From Rossellomorea sp. y25 (GTDB lineage: Bacteria; Bacillota; Bacilli; Bacillales; Bacillaceae_B), in assembly GCF_038049935.1 (NCBI RefSeq), contig NZ_CP145886.1, positions 310,001-374,000 of the forward strand: a stretch of DNA of 64,000 bases. Direction: 5' to 3'. Made by a program: the position numbers and the translations under genes. This document shows, piece after piece, positions 30,938-39,586 of the stretch. The notes beneath the pieces were generated by a model that saw only the letters and a program-made list of their open reading frames with translations, made no database searches and was not told the origin of the DNA. Each line of letters begins with the position of its first letter. The stretch's first letter is position 1.

Positions 30938-32530
30938 ATGTCTACAAAAATGGTTGGTATCAAGGTAACTGGGGAGCTTCAGCCAGGCTTTGATAAAATT
31001 TTATCTAAACAAGCATTGCAGTTTTTGGAACAACTGGAGCGCCGATTCGGAGCAAAACGGAGAGAACTGTTACACAACAGAGAGAAACAGCAGGAACGAA
31101 TCAATGGAGGAGAGCTTCCTCACTTTTTGTCTGAAACAGAATCGATTCGACAAAGTGAATGGAAAGTAAGTCCGATTCCTCAAGCTTTACAAGATCGAAG
31201 GGTAGAGATCACTGGACCGGTTGATCGGAAAATGGTCATCAACGCATTGAACTCAGGCGCAAAATGTTTTATGGCATGTTTTGAAGATGCCACTTCACCT
31301 ACATGGACGAACCTCATAGAAGGACAAATCAACCTCAAAGATGCAGTACATCAAACAATAGACTTCACGAATCCAAATGGTAAGCGTTATGAATTAAACA
31401 AAGAACATGCTGTATTAATTGTTCGACCCAGAGGATTACATCTGGAAGAGAAACATATCGAACTGGATGGGAAATCAATATCGGCAAGCCTTGTCGACTT
31501 TGGATTATTCTTTTTTCATAATGCGACTCATTTAACCTCAACGAACAAAGGCCCTTATTTTTACTTACCTAAATTAGAAAGTCACCTGGAAGCGCGCTTC
31601 TGGAATGACGTGTTTATATTTGCCCAGGAATATATCGGGATTCCTCAAGGAACGATTAAAGCAACTGTACTGATTGAAACCATCACGGCCGCGTTTGAAA
31701 TGGATGAAATCCTTTATGAACTAAAGGAGCATTCAGCGGGTTTGAACTGTGGAAGATGGGATTATATTTTCAGTTATATTAAAAAACTTCGGGACCAAGA
31801 GGATGTTATCTTACCGGACCGTTCAACGGTCACAATGACAGCTCCTTTTATGAGATCGTATTCTTTGCTCACGATTAAAACTTGTCACAGAAGAGGAGCT
31901 CCTGCAATCGGAGGGATGGCGGCACAAATTCCTGTAAAGAACGATCCTGTGAAAAACGAAGAGGCGTTTAACAAGGTGAGAGCAGATAAAGAAAGAGAAG
32001 CGCAGGATGGTCATGATGGCACCTGGGTAGCTCATCCTGGGCTTGTGCCGGTTGCCATGGACGTTTTCAATCAGGAAATGAAAAATGATAATCAAATTGC
32101 AGAGAAAACTTTAGATGATCTCGAAGTGTCAGAGCAGGATCTTCTTGAAGTTCCTCAAGGGGAGATAACAGAAGAAGGTGTCCGCTTAAATATAAACGTC
32201 GGAATTCAATATATCTCTTCTTGGCTGAGCGGCCAAGGTGCAGCACCGATCCACAACTTAATGGAAGACGTGGCGACGGCTGAAATTTCCCGGGCTCAGC
32301 TATGGCAATGGATCCGCCATCCTAAAGGAGTTCTTGACGACGGCCGAAACATCACCATCGATCTCTACGAACGACTAAAGCAAGAAGAACTAACCAAACT
32401 CAAAAGCCAAATGGGAGAACAACTGTACAAAGAGCGCCGGTTCACAGAAGCCGTCCAACTATTCGACCAACTCATCCAGAACGACCAATTCACAGACTTC
32501 CTCACCATCCCGGGCTACCGTATCCTTTAA
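30938..32530 (+). CDS. aceB: Malate synthase A
   Basis: This enzyme condenses glyoxylate with acetyl-CoA to malate, the second step of the glyoxylate shunt. The 530-residue product is the A-type. It has DFEDA-like CFEDATSPTW (about residues 112-121), RPRGLHLEEKH, YFYLPKLE, VLIETITAAFEMDEI (glyoxylate/magnesium site) and the C-terminal RAQLWQWIRH with the acid-rich active-site region. The ATG follows 'aaggag' at about 12 nt. It is upstream of aceA, giving a full shunt pair, which B. subtilis 168 lacks. Confidence 0.95.
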   Translation: MSTKMVGIKVTGELQPGFDKILSKQALQFLEQLERRFGAKRRELLHNREKQQERINGGELPHFLSETESIRQSEWKVSPIPQALQDRRVEITGPVDRKMVINALNSGAKCFMACFEDATSPTWTNLIEGQINLKDAVHQTIDFTNPNGKRYELNKEHAVLIVRPRGLHLEEKHIELDGKSISASLVDFGLFFFHNATHLTSTNKGPYFYLPKLESHLEARFWNDVFIFAQEYIGIPQGTIKATVLIETITAAFEMDEILYELKEHSAGLNCGRWDYIFSYIKKLRDQEDVILPDRSTVTMTAPFMRSYSLLTIKTCHRRGAPAIGGMAAQIPVKNDPVKNEEAFNKVRADKEREAQDGHDGTWVAHPGLVPVAMDVFNQEMKNDNQIAEKTLDDLEVSEQDLLEVPQGEITEEGVRLNINVGIQYISSWLSGQGAAPIHNLMEDVATAEISRAQLWQWIRHPKGVLDDGRNITIDLYERLKQEELTKLKSQMGEQLYKERRFTEAVQLFDQLIQNDQFTDFLTIPGYRIL

Positions 32531-32632
32531 AGGGACGGACCTGCAAAAAGCATCATCAAAGCTAAAAAGGTTGAATACACAAGCCTAATTACTTTAATAA
32601 ATTACCGCTGCAGTGAATGGAGGGACGGACCT
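32530..32632. repeat. Two AGGGACGGACCT elements between aceB and aceA
   Basis: AAGGGACGGACCT starts on the last base of the aceB stop codon (32530-32542), and GGAGGGACGGACCT lies at 32619-32632, in the same orientation. The intervening bases hold no gene. Confidence 0.8.
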
Positions 32633-32735
32633 CTCAAACTAACTGCACACCGGTTAAATAGAATTCAACAAAGAACTTCGCTTAATTCTTATAGAAATAC
32701 AAAACCAATAAGCAAACAAAAGGGAGAGATTATCA

Positions 32736-34016
32736 ATGGTAAAAGCAAATAACGAACGCGTAAAAGCACTACAAGAAAACTGGGAATTGGATCAAAGATG
32801 GAAGGGTGTATCCCGACCGTATTCGGCTGAAGATGTCATTCGTTTAAGAGGATCAATTGATATCGAGCATACTCTTGCTCGACGCGGATCTGAAAAGCTG
32901 TGGGATCTGCTTCACAAAGAGGACTATATCAATGCACTTGGTGCCTTGACCGGAAACCAGGCTGTCCAACAAGTCAGAGCCGGCCTGAAAGCGATTTACT
33001 TAAGTGGATGGCAGGTAGCGGCCGATGCCAACCTTGCCGGGCAAATGTATCCCGACCAAAGCTTATATCCTGCGAACTCAGTACCATCCGTGGTAAAGAG
33101 AATCAATCAAGCCCTGCAGCGTGCAGACCAGGTTCATTATGTAGAAGGGGATGAATCGATTGATTGGTTTGTGCCGATTGTAGCCGATGCAGAAGCGGGC
33201 TTCGGAGGACAGCTTAATGTATTCGAACTCATGAAGGGTATGATCGAATCAGGGGCTTCAGCCGTCCACTTTGAAGATCAGCTTTCTTCTGAAAAGAAAT
33301 GCGGACACTTGGGAGGCAAAGTATTACTGCCGACACAAACGTCCGTGAAGAATTTAATTTCAGCACGTCTGGCAGCTGATGTAATGGGTGTACCAACATT
33401 AATCGTAGCCCGTACAGATGCGAATGCCGCAGATTTAATCACGAGTGATGTGGATCCGTACGATGCGCAGTTCATTACAGGGGAACGCACTCCTGAAGGG
33501 TTCTTCCGTACAAGAGCGGGACTTGATCAGGCGATTGCAAGAGGCTTGGCTTATGCTCCTTATGCAGATCTTGTGTGGTGTGAAACATCAGAACCGAGCC
33601 TTGAAGAAGCTCGCCAATTTGCTGAGGCGATTCACGCTGAGCATCCAGGGAAATTATTGGCGTATAACTGCTCACCATCCTTTAACTGGAAAAAGAAACT
33701 GGACGATGAAACGATCGCTAAGTTCCAAAAGGAGCTTGGGAAAATGGGCTATAAGTTCCAGTTCGTAACGCTTGCAGGATTCCATGCACTGAACCATAGC
33801 ATGTTCGAGCTTGCGAGAGGATACAAAGAGCGCGGAATGGCTGCATATTCTCAGCTTCAAGAAGCGGAATTTGCCAGCGAGAAATATGGCTATTCAGCTA
33901 CGAGACATCAGCGCGAAGTAGGAACAGGCTACTTTGATGAAGTATCGATGGTGATCTCAGGTGGAACATCCTCTACAACAGCCCTTAAAGGTTCAACAGA
34001 GGCTGCTCAATTCTAA
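32736..34016 (+). CDS. aceA: Isocitrate lyase
   Basis: Splits isocitrate into glyoxylate and succinate, the first step of the glyoxylate shunt that allows growth on acetate or fatty acids. The 426-residue protein has the catalytic signature KKCGHLGGK with the active-site Cys189. [10 protein letters not shown] supplies magnesium ligands (about residues 150-159), and YNCSPSFNW is present further on. The ATG is preceded by 'aaagggagag'. About 205 bp separate it from aceB, so it may be co-transcribed with, or partly separate from, aceB. Confidence 0.96.
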   Translation: MVKANNERVKALQENWELDQRWKGVSRPYSAEDVIRLRGSIDIEHTLARRGSEKLWDLLHKEDYINALGALTGNQAVQQVRAGLKAIYLSGWQVAADANLAGQMYPDQSLYPANSVPSVVKRINQALQRADQVHYVEGDESIDWFVPIVADAEAGFGGQLNVFELMKGMIESGASAVHFEDQLSSEKKCGHLGGKVLLPTQTSVKNLISARLAADVMGVPTLIVARTDANAADLITSDVDPYDAQFITGERTPEGFFRTRAGLDQAIARGLAYAPYADLVWCETSEPSLEEARQFAEAIHAEHPGKLLAYNCSPSFNWKKKLDDETIAKFQKELGKMGYKFQFVTLAGFHALNHSMFELARGYKERGMAAYSQLQEAEFASEKYGYSATRHQREVGTGYFDEVSMVISGGTSSTTALKGSTEAAQF

Positions 34017-34043
34017 AGAATTCAATTGCATAAAAATATAAAT

Positions 34044-34096
34044 GAAGGTCCGTCCCTCGGGGGTTGCTATACCCTGAGGGACGGACCTTTCTTTTG
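34044..34096 (+). terminator. Terminator after aceA made of inverted repeat elements
   Basis: GAAGGTCCGTCCCTC... pairs with ...GAGGGACGGACCTTTC. The inner GGGGGT/ACCC bases extend the stem, and TTCTTTT follows. Confidence 0.9.
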
Positions 34097-34158
34097 GGCG
34101 CTTCTCCGGGTAGTACTATCGATGCAAATTTGTGAATAAATTAACTTTATAGAAAATA

Positions 34159-34192
34159 TTTATAAATATACTATTGATTTTATTAATATACA
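34159..34192 (+). promoter_or_regulatory. Paired ARG boxes (ArgR/AhrC operator) before argC
   Basis: TTTATAAATATACT (34159-34172) and TTTATTAATATACA (34179-34192) match 12 and 13 of 14 positions of the ARG-box core TGNATWWWWATNCA. They begin 20 bp apart and overlap the -35 and spacer of the promoter, so repressor binding should block initiation. The same 20-bp spacing occurs in the pair before carA. Confidence 0.7.
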
Positions 34193-34202
34193 TACATATA
34201 AT
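34174..34202 (+). promoter_or_regulatory. Sigma-A promoter of the arg operon
   Basis: TTGATT (34174-34179), a 17-bp spacer, then a perfect TATAAT (34197-34202), 38 bp upstream of the argC start. Confidence 0.82.
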
Positions 34203-34240
34203 TAGAGCTAATTTAAATTTAATCTGCGTGGTGAATAGAT

Positions 34241-35275
34241 ATGAATGTTGGTATTGTTGGTAGTACGGGTTACGGTGGAGTGGAGCTTCATCGATTGTTG
34301 GTAAATCATCCGAATGTGGATAATTGTATTTTGTATTCATCTTCTTTGGAGGGGGCACTATATGCAGATCAATATCCACACCTCTTTAACCTGTCACATG
34401 AAGTAGTGAATCCTATTAAAATCGAGGAAATGAAGCAGCTTGATTTCGTCTTTTTGGCCGTTCCTTCCGGTGTATCGAAGGAATTATCTCAGAATCTACT
34501 CGGTGAAAAGGCGAAAGTGATCGATCTTTCAGGGGACTTGCGTTTGAAGAATCCTCAAGAATACGAAGAGTGGTACAAAGGAGAATCAGCATCTTCAGAT
34601 GTTTTACAGAAAGCGGTGTATGGTCTCACAGAATGCAATCGACAATCCATTCAAGAGGCGGAACTGATCGCGAACCCAGGCTGCTTTCCGACAGCCACCC
34701 TTCTAGGATTGGCGCCGCTTTTTCACCATGAGCTTGTTGAGCCCCACTCCATCATTATCGATGCCAAAACGGGATTATCGGGAGCAGGGAGAAAAGCGAC
34801 TCAATCCAGTCATTTTTCAGAGACTCAAGAAAATCTACGAATCTATAAGGTTCATCAACACCAGCACACTCCTGAAATTGAACAACAATTGAAGGAGTGG
34901 CACAGCGAAGCGGGACCCATTACCTTTACGACACACCTTATTCCCATGACCCGTGGGATTATGGCTACGATGTACACGGAATTAAAAAGCACATACACCA
35001 CTGAGCAGTTACACAACATTTACCAAGCCTATTACGAGATTCACCCATTCATCAGGATTCGTCCTAAGGGCCAGTTCCCAAGTACAAAAGAAGTATTCGG
35101 CACGAATTTCTGCGATATTGCGATAAAAGTAGATTCACGGACGAATCGCGTGACGATTGTGTCTGTGATCGATAACTTACTTAAAGGAGCTGCCGGCCAG
35201 GCGGTTCAAAATATGAATGTAATGCTGGGGTTAGACGAAACGACAGGACTTCATCACTATCCAATTTATCCATAA
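34241..35275 (+). CDS. argC: N-acetyl-gamma-glutamyl-phosphate reductase
   Basis: Reduces N-acetylglutamyl phosphate to the semialdehyde with NADPH. The 344-residue protein starts with the NADP-binding GIVGSTGYGGVEL. It has the catalytic cysteine in ANPGCFPTAT (Cys about residue 147) and HQHTPEI for the active-site histidine. First gene of argCJBD-carAB-argF, the B. subtilis order. The start is ATG 34241 after 'gtggtg', a modest ribosome binding site. Confidence 0.95.
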   Translation: MNVGIVGSTGYGGVELHRLLVNHPNVDNCILYSSSLEGALYADQYPHLFNLSHEVVNPIKIEEMKQLDFVFLAVPSGVSKELSQNLLGEKAKVIDLSGDLRLKNPQEYEEWYKGESASSDVLQKAVYGLTECNRQSIQEAELIANPGCFPTATLLGLAPLFHHELVEPHSIIIDAKTGLSGAGRKATQSSHFSETQENLRIYKVHQHQHTPEIEQQLKEWHSEAGPITFTTHLIPMTRGIMATMYTELKSTYTTEQLHNIYQAYYEIHPFIRIRPKGQFPSTKEVFGTNFCDIAIKVDSRTNRVTIVSVIDNLLKGAAGQAVQNMNVMLGLDETTGLHHYPIYP

Positions 35276-35289
35276 GAGGGGGAGAATCA

Positions 35290-36519
35290 ATGAAACTAGT
35301 AAAAGAAAAGGCTGTTCAGCACATTCCTGGAGGAACGATTCTTTCGCCTTTTGGATACAAGGCAGGGGGGATGCATACCGGTCTTCGATACGCAAAGAAA
35401 GACTTTGGAGTCATCTACAGTGAGAAACCTGCACGAGTCGGAGCTGTTTATACGCAAAGTCATTTTCAAGCTGCTCCCCTTAAAGTCACACAAGAAAGTA
35501 TCTTGAAATCACGCACTCTACAAGCAATTGTTGTCAACAGTGCGATCGCAAATGCCTGTACGGGTAAACAAGGATTAAAAGATGCCTATCAAACGAGGGA
35601 GTGGGCGGCCAAGCGATTTCAAATTCCGGAAGAGTACGTAGCCGTCGCTTCGACAGGAGTCATTGGTGAGTGGCTTCCTATGGAGAAGATTGAAAAGGGC
35701 TGCAACGAAATCGAGGTTGATTCGACGGAACAGAGTGCAGAGTCTTTTCAACAGGCCATCCTAACGACGGATCTTATCGAAAAGACTTCATGCTATGGAG
35801 TAAAAATAGATGGGGAAACGGTCACAATCGGAGGATGTGCAAAGGGATCAGGTATGATTCATCCCAATATGGCGACGATGCTTGGCTTCATCACAACGGA
35901 TGCTTCGATTTCATCCACCGACCTTCAAAAAGCTCTTAAAACAGCAATCGATCAATCTTTTAATCAGATCACTGTAGATGGAGAAACGTCTACGAATGAT
36001 ATGGTCATTGCGATGGCAAACGGGATGGTAGAGCACGACACTTTACATGAAAGCCATCCTGATTGGCATCACTTTCAAGAGGGGTTAATTCACGTATGTC
36101 AAGATCTGGCCAAACAAATTGCCCGGGATGGTGAAGGAGCGACCAAACTTGTGGAAGTGAACGTCACAGGAGCTCACTCCCATCAAGACGCAAACATTTT
36201 AGCAAAAAAAATCGTCGGTTCCAATTTAGTCAAAACGGCACTCTTTGGCGGTGACCCAAACTGGGGAAGGATTGTTGGTGCCATGGGACACAGTGAGGTG
36301 ACGATCGAGCCCCATCAATGTGACATTTATATTGGAGAAACACTCGTGTTTTCAAATGGTACTCCTCAGCCATTCAATGAAGAGAGTGTAAGTCAGTATA
36401 TGCAAGCTGAACATGTTAACATATCCATCGCGTTGCATGGTGGAGAAGGAAAAGGAAAAGCCTGGGGGTGTGATCTTACGTATGATTACGTCAAAATCAA
36501 TGCAAGTTATCGAACCTAA
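35290..36519 (+). CDS. argJ: Bifunctional ornithine acetyltransferase / N-acetylglutamate synthase ArgJ
   Basis: Transfers acetyl from N-acetylornithine to glutamate, so the acetyl group is recycled; bifunctional versions also use acetyl-CoA. The 409-residue precursor cleaves itself before Thr196 in HPNMATML, which becomes the nucleophile of the beta chain. ATGVIGEWLP, STNDMV and GGDPNWGRI are typical. The ATG follows 'agagggggag'. Its 3' end overlaps argB by 38 nt if the ATG at 36482 is used. Confidence 0.95.
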   Translation: MKLVKEKAVQHIPGGTILSPFGYKAGGMHTGLRYAKKDFGVIYSEKPARVGAVYTQSHFQAAPLKVTQESILKSRTLQAIVVNSAIANACTGKQGLKDAYQTREWAAKRFQIPEEYVAVASTGVIGEWLPMEKIEKGCNEIEVDSTEQSAESFQQAILTTDLIEKTSCYGVKIDGETVTIGGCAKGSGMIHPNMATMLGFITTDASISSTDLQKALKTAIDQSFNQITVDGETSTNDMVIAMANGMVEHDTLHESHPDWHHFQEGLIHVCQDLAKQIARDGEGATKLVEVNVTGAHSHQDANILAKKIVGSNLVKTALFGGDPNWGRIVGAMGHSEVTIEPHQCDIYIGETLVFSNGTPQPFNEESVSQYMQAEHVNISIALHGGEGKGKAWGCDLTYDYVKINASYRT

Positions 36520-37291
36520 GCCAGTGATTGCAATCAAACTGGGAGGAAGTGTCCTTTCTAAGCTCTCATCCCTTTTTTATGAAAGTATAAAAGACCTTCA
36601 GCAACACTACCATGTAGTACTTGTTCACGGGGGAGGTCCTGAGATCACGGCCATGCTGAATAAACTGGCCATCGAATCCACCTTCATTAATGGCCAGCGA
36701 AAAACCACAAAGAAGGTTTTTGGAGTCGTCGAACAGGTGTTAAAGGGCAAAGTGAATAGCGAGTTAACACATCAACTCAATCTGGCAGGGATAAAAGCAA
36801 TCGGATTAAGCGGGTACGATGCCCATTTGTTAAAGGCCAGCATCATGGATGAAGGGTCACTAGGTTATGTTGGCAAAATTGAAAAGGTTAATCTTACCTT
36901 ATTAAACAATCTGCTTTCGCTTAACTACGTGCCTGTTATCACTCCCCTTGCCACTACAAACAATGGGGAAAAGCTAAATGTGAATGCAGATCTGGCTGCA
37001 TCTGCCATAGCAGAAGCCCTGGAGGTAGAGAAGCTGGTCTTTGTCACAGACGTTCCCGGAATTTTAAAAGAAGGGGAAATTGTTTCACGTGTAACAAAGG
37101 AAGAGATCCTTCAATATATAGAAACCGGAATCATCCACGGCGGAATGATTCCGAAGGTGCAGGCAGCCCTGTCGGTTCTTGGGTTTAACATTAAAGAAGT
37201 CATGATCGTCGGGTGTCAGGACACGATCTTTCAAGATGGCGAAATGCTAGGTACACGTATAACAGACGGAGGAGGAGTCGGGGCGGTATGA
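36482..37291 (+). CDS. argB: Acetylglutamate kinase ArgB
   Basis: Phosphorylates N-acetylglutamate. The protein is about 269 residues, with IKLGGSVL at the N-terminus, VLVHGGGPEI (about residues 48-57), LNVNADLAASAIAEAL and VTDVPGI, all amino-acid-kinase family motifs. The start is uncertain. ATG 36482 has 'gggggtg' 11 nt upstream; ATG 36500 would also fit the family. The open frame reaching back to 36413 lies within argJ and has no ribosome binding site. Confidence 0.93.
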   Translation: MITSKSMQVIEPKPVIAIKLGGSVLSKLSSLFYESIKDLQQHYHVVLVHGGGPEITAMLNKLAIESTFINGQRKTTKKVFGVVEQVLKGKVNSELTHQLNLAGIKAIGLSGYDAHLLKASIMDEGSLGYVGKIEKVNLTLLNNLLSLNYVPVITPLATTNNGEKLNVNADLAASAIAEALEVEKLVFVTDVPGILKEGEIVSRVTKEEILQYIETGIIHGGMIPKVQAALSVLGFNIKEVMIVGCQDTIFQDGEMLGTRITDGGGVGAV

Positions 37292-38448
37292 GTCACTTAT
37301 TTCCTACTTATAATCGGTTGGATATTGAATTGGTTTCAGGAAACGGCACGGTTGTTCAAGATCAAAACGGGAAATCCTATTTGGATTTCATTTCAGGTAT
37401 TGCGGTTTGTAATTTAGGTCACTCTCCTTATGTTGTTAAAGAGGCTCTTGAACAACAATTGGATAAACTTTGGCATGTATCCAACCTGTTTCCGATTACG
37501 CTGCAGGAAGATGCAGCTTCACTCCTTGCTTCCGCCAGCGGCTTAGATGCTGTTTTCTTCTGTAATAGTGGAGCTGAAGCGAACGAAGCAGCGATTAAGT
37601 TAGCCAAAAAGCATACGGGTAAAACGAAGATCCTGACTTTCAAGCAATCGTTTCATGGCCGGACCTTTGCGACCATGAGTGCAACGGGGCAGGAGAAGAT
37701 TCATAGCGGATTCGGTCCATTGGTTCCAACCTTTGACTATCTTCCTTATAACGATGAACAGGCTCTTTCGAAAGTGGAAGGAAATGACGTTGCGGCCATC
37801 ATGGTGGAAGTGATTCAAGGGGAAGGCGGGGTGAATCCTGGTATTCTTTCTTTTTTACAGGCAGTAGAAATGAAGTGCAAGGAGATGGATGCTTTATTCA
37901 TTGTTGATGAAGTCCAAACAGGGATCGGTCGTACGGGAGTTCCATTTGCTTACCAGCATTATTCCCTGCAACCGGATATCGTCACGACGGCTAAAGGACT
38001 GGGAAGTGGTTTTCCAGTAGGTGCGATGATGGGTGAAAAAGATCTTGTTTCCTCCTTTTCGCCAGGAACTCACGGGTCGACATTCGGAGGTAATCCATTA
38101 GCGATGGCAGCAGTGAAAGCGACTCTTGAAACGATTTTTGATGAAGTGTTTCTAAAAGAAGTACAAAGTAAATCTGAGTACTTTATGCAAAAGCTGAAGA
38201 ATCAACTACAAGAATTTCGTTGCGTAAAAGAGGTAAAAGGGATAGGCTTTATGATCGGCATCCAATTCGATATGGAAGTAAAAGAAATCATCGATGAGCT
38301 GCGGGAAAATGGATTATTGACGCTGCCGGCAGGTACGCATGTGATCCGTCTATTACCACCTTTAACGGTCAACTATGACGAGCTCGATCAGGCACTTCAC
38401 ATACTGGTCGATACGCTGAAACAGCATCAATCAGCTGGTGTATACTAA
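37288..38448 (+). CDS. argD: Acetylornithine aminotransferase ArgD
   Basis: A PLP-dependent class III aminotransferase of 386 residues converting N-acetylglutamate semialdehyde to N-acetylornithine. FCNSGAEANEAAIKLA (about residues 91-106), FIVDEVQTGIGRTG and the PLP-lysine in TTAKGLGSGFPVGA (about 235-248) are present. The ATG overlaps the argB stop (ATGA) and is preceded by 'ggaggag'. The longer frame from 37213 lies within argB and is not credible. Confidence 0.95.
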   Translation: MSHLFPTYNRLDIELVSGNGTVVQDQNGKSYLDFISGIAVCNLGHSPYVVKEALEQQLDKLWHVSNLFPITLQEDAASLLASASGLDAVFFCNSGAEANEAAIKLAKKHTGKTKILTFKQSFHGRTFATMSATGQEKIHSGFGPLVPTFDYLPYNDEQALSKVEGNDVAAIMVEVIQGEGGVNPGILSFLQAVEMKCKEMDALFIVDEVQTGIGRTGVPFAYQHYSLQPDIVTTAKGLGSGFPVGAMMGEKDLVSSFSPGTHGSTFGGNPLAMAAVKATLETIFDEVFLKEVQSKSEYFMQKLKNQLQEFRCVKEVKGIGFMIGIQFDMEVKEIIDELRENGLLTLPAGTHVIRLLPPLTVNYDELDQALHILVDTLKQHQSAGVY

Positions 38449-38470
38449 TCTATTTTTTTTTAGCAGCAAA

Positions 38471-38504
38471 TGTATAAAAATTCTTTAATATAAATAAAAA
38501 TTCA
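38471..38504 (+). promoter_or_regulatory. Paired ARG boxes before carA
   Basis: TGTATAAAAATTCT (38471-38484) and TAAATAAAAATTCA (38491-38504) each match 13 of 14 core positions of the ARG box and start 20 bp apart. This suggests that carAB-argF has its own AhrC/ArgR control inside the arg operon; no clear -35/-10 pair was found with it. Confidence 0.65.
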
Positions 38505-38521
38505 ATTTAAGGGGCGATCTC

Positions 38522-39586
38522 ATGACAGGTTACTTATGTTTAGAAAACGGAAAGACCTTTATAGGTGAAGTCACAATGGATGAAGAAGATCCCGTTCAGG
38601 GTGAGATTGTATTTTTTACGGGAATGACGGGGTATCAGGAAGTACTGACCGATCCTTCCTACAAAGATCAAATCGTTGTTTTCACGTATCCGCTCATCGG
38701 TCAATATGGCGTAAACGAAGATGACTTCGAGAGCTCACAGCCGCAGGTGAAGGGAGTCATCATGCTCCAATCACCTGCGCTGTACTCCCATTATCATGCG
38801 ACTTCTTCCCTTAAAGACTATCTCAAAAAGTGGAAGATCCCATTCATGACAGGTGTGGATACGAGGCAGGTAGTGAAGGCGATCAGAGATGTTGGAACTC
38901 AAAACGCGTGTATATCTTATACAGAAGTACTTCCAGGAAAAGAGAAACTCACAGGCCAAGTTGAAAAGGTAGCCCTTACTCAGATCCGCAAGATGGGTAG
39001 TGGAAACAAGCATATAGCCGTCGTCGATTTCGGTGTGAAGAAATCGATTGTATCCAGTTTGATAAAGATGGATTGTCTTGTTACCGTCATTCCCTATCAT
39101 CAGCTTGAGCTTCTGGATCAGATGAATGTTGACGGACTGGTTCTGTCGAACGGTCCTGGAGATCCGAAAGAAATGATGAGTCTTTTACCTAAGCTGAAGG
39201 AGAAAATCATGGAGCTTCCGACCCTCGGAATTTGTTTAGGACATCAATTAATCGCACTGGCACTCGGAGGGAATACCGAACGATTATTATTCGGTCATAG
39301 AGGGGCGAATCATCCTGTCATTGATAACCAAACCGGAGAGGTGTTTATCACATCACAAAATCATAATTACGTCGTGAACGGGGCCAGTTTAACAGGAACC
39401 GGGTTAGAACCGCGTTTTATGAACGTCAATGACGGTTCCCTTGAAGGGCTTCAACATAATAGCAAGCCTATTCTTTCGGTTCAATTTCATCCTGAAGCGC
39501 GTCCGGGTCCTGAAGATGCTTCGTGGATATTCCAACAATTCTATCAAACGATTAAACAACCAGGGAGAGAGAAGATGTATGCCTAA
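38522..39586 (+). CDS. carA: Carbamoyl-phosphate synthase small subunit (arginine-type) CarA
   Basis: The glutaminase subunit of 354 residues. The nucleophile is Cys238 in LGICLGHQL, with HPEARPGPED carrying the catalytic His/Glu. Its position between argD and argF marks it as the arginine-specific paralogue rather than the pyrimidine PyrAA. The ATG follows 'aaggggcg'. It overlaps carB by 8 nt. Confidence 0.95.
   Translation: MTGYLCLENGKTFIGEVTMDEEDPVQGEIVFFTGMTGYQEVLTDPSYKDQIVVFTYPLIGQYGVNEDDFESSQPQVKGVIMLQSPALYSHYHATSSLKDYLKKWKIPFMTGVDTRQVVKAIRDVGTQNACISYTEVLPGKEKLTGQVEKVALTQIRKMGSGNKHIAVVDFGVKKSIVSSLIKMDCLVTVIPYHQLELLDQMNVDGLVLSNGPGDPKEMMSLLPKLKEKIMELPTLGICLGHQLIALALGGNTERLLFGHRGANHPVIDNQTGEVFITSQNHNYVVNGASLTGTGLEPRFMNVNDGSLEGLQHNSKPILSVQFHPEARPGPEDASWIFQQFYQTIKQPGREKMYA

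Noticed and set aside
34133..34146. Third ARG box (TGAATAAATTAACT) before argC
   Set aside because: One half matches well, but three of five bases of the second half do not, and its 26-bp offset breaks the 20-bp spacing of the other boxes.
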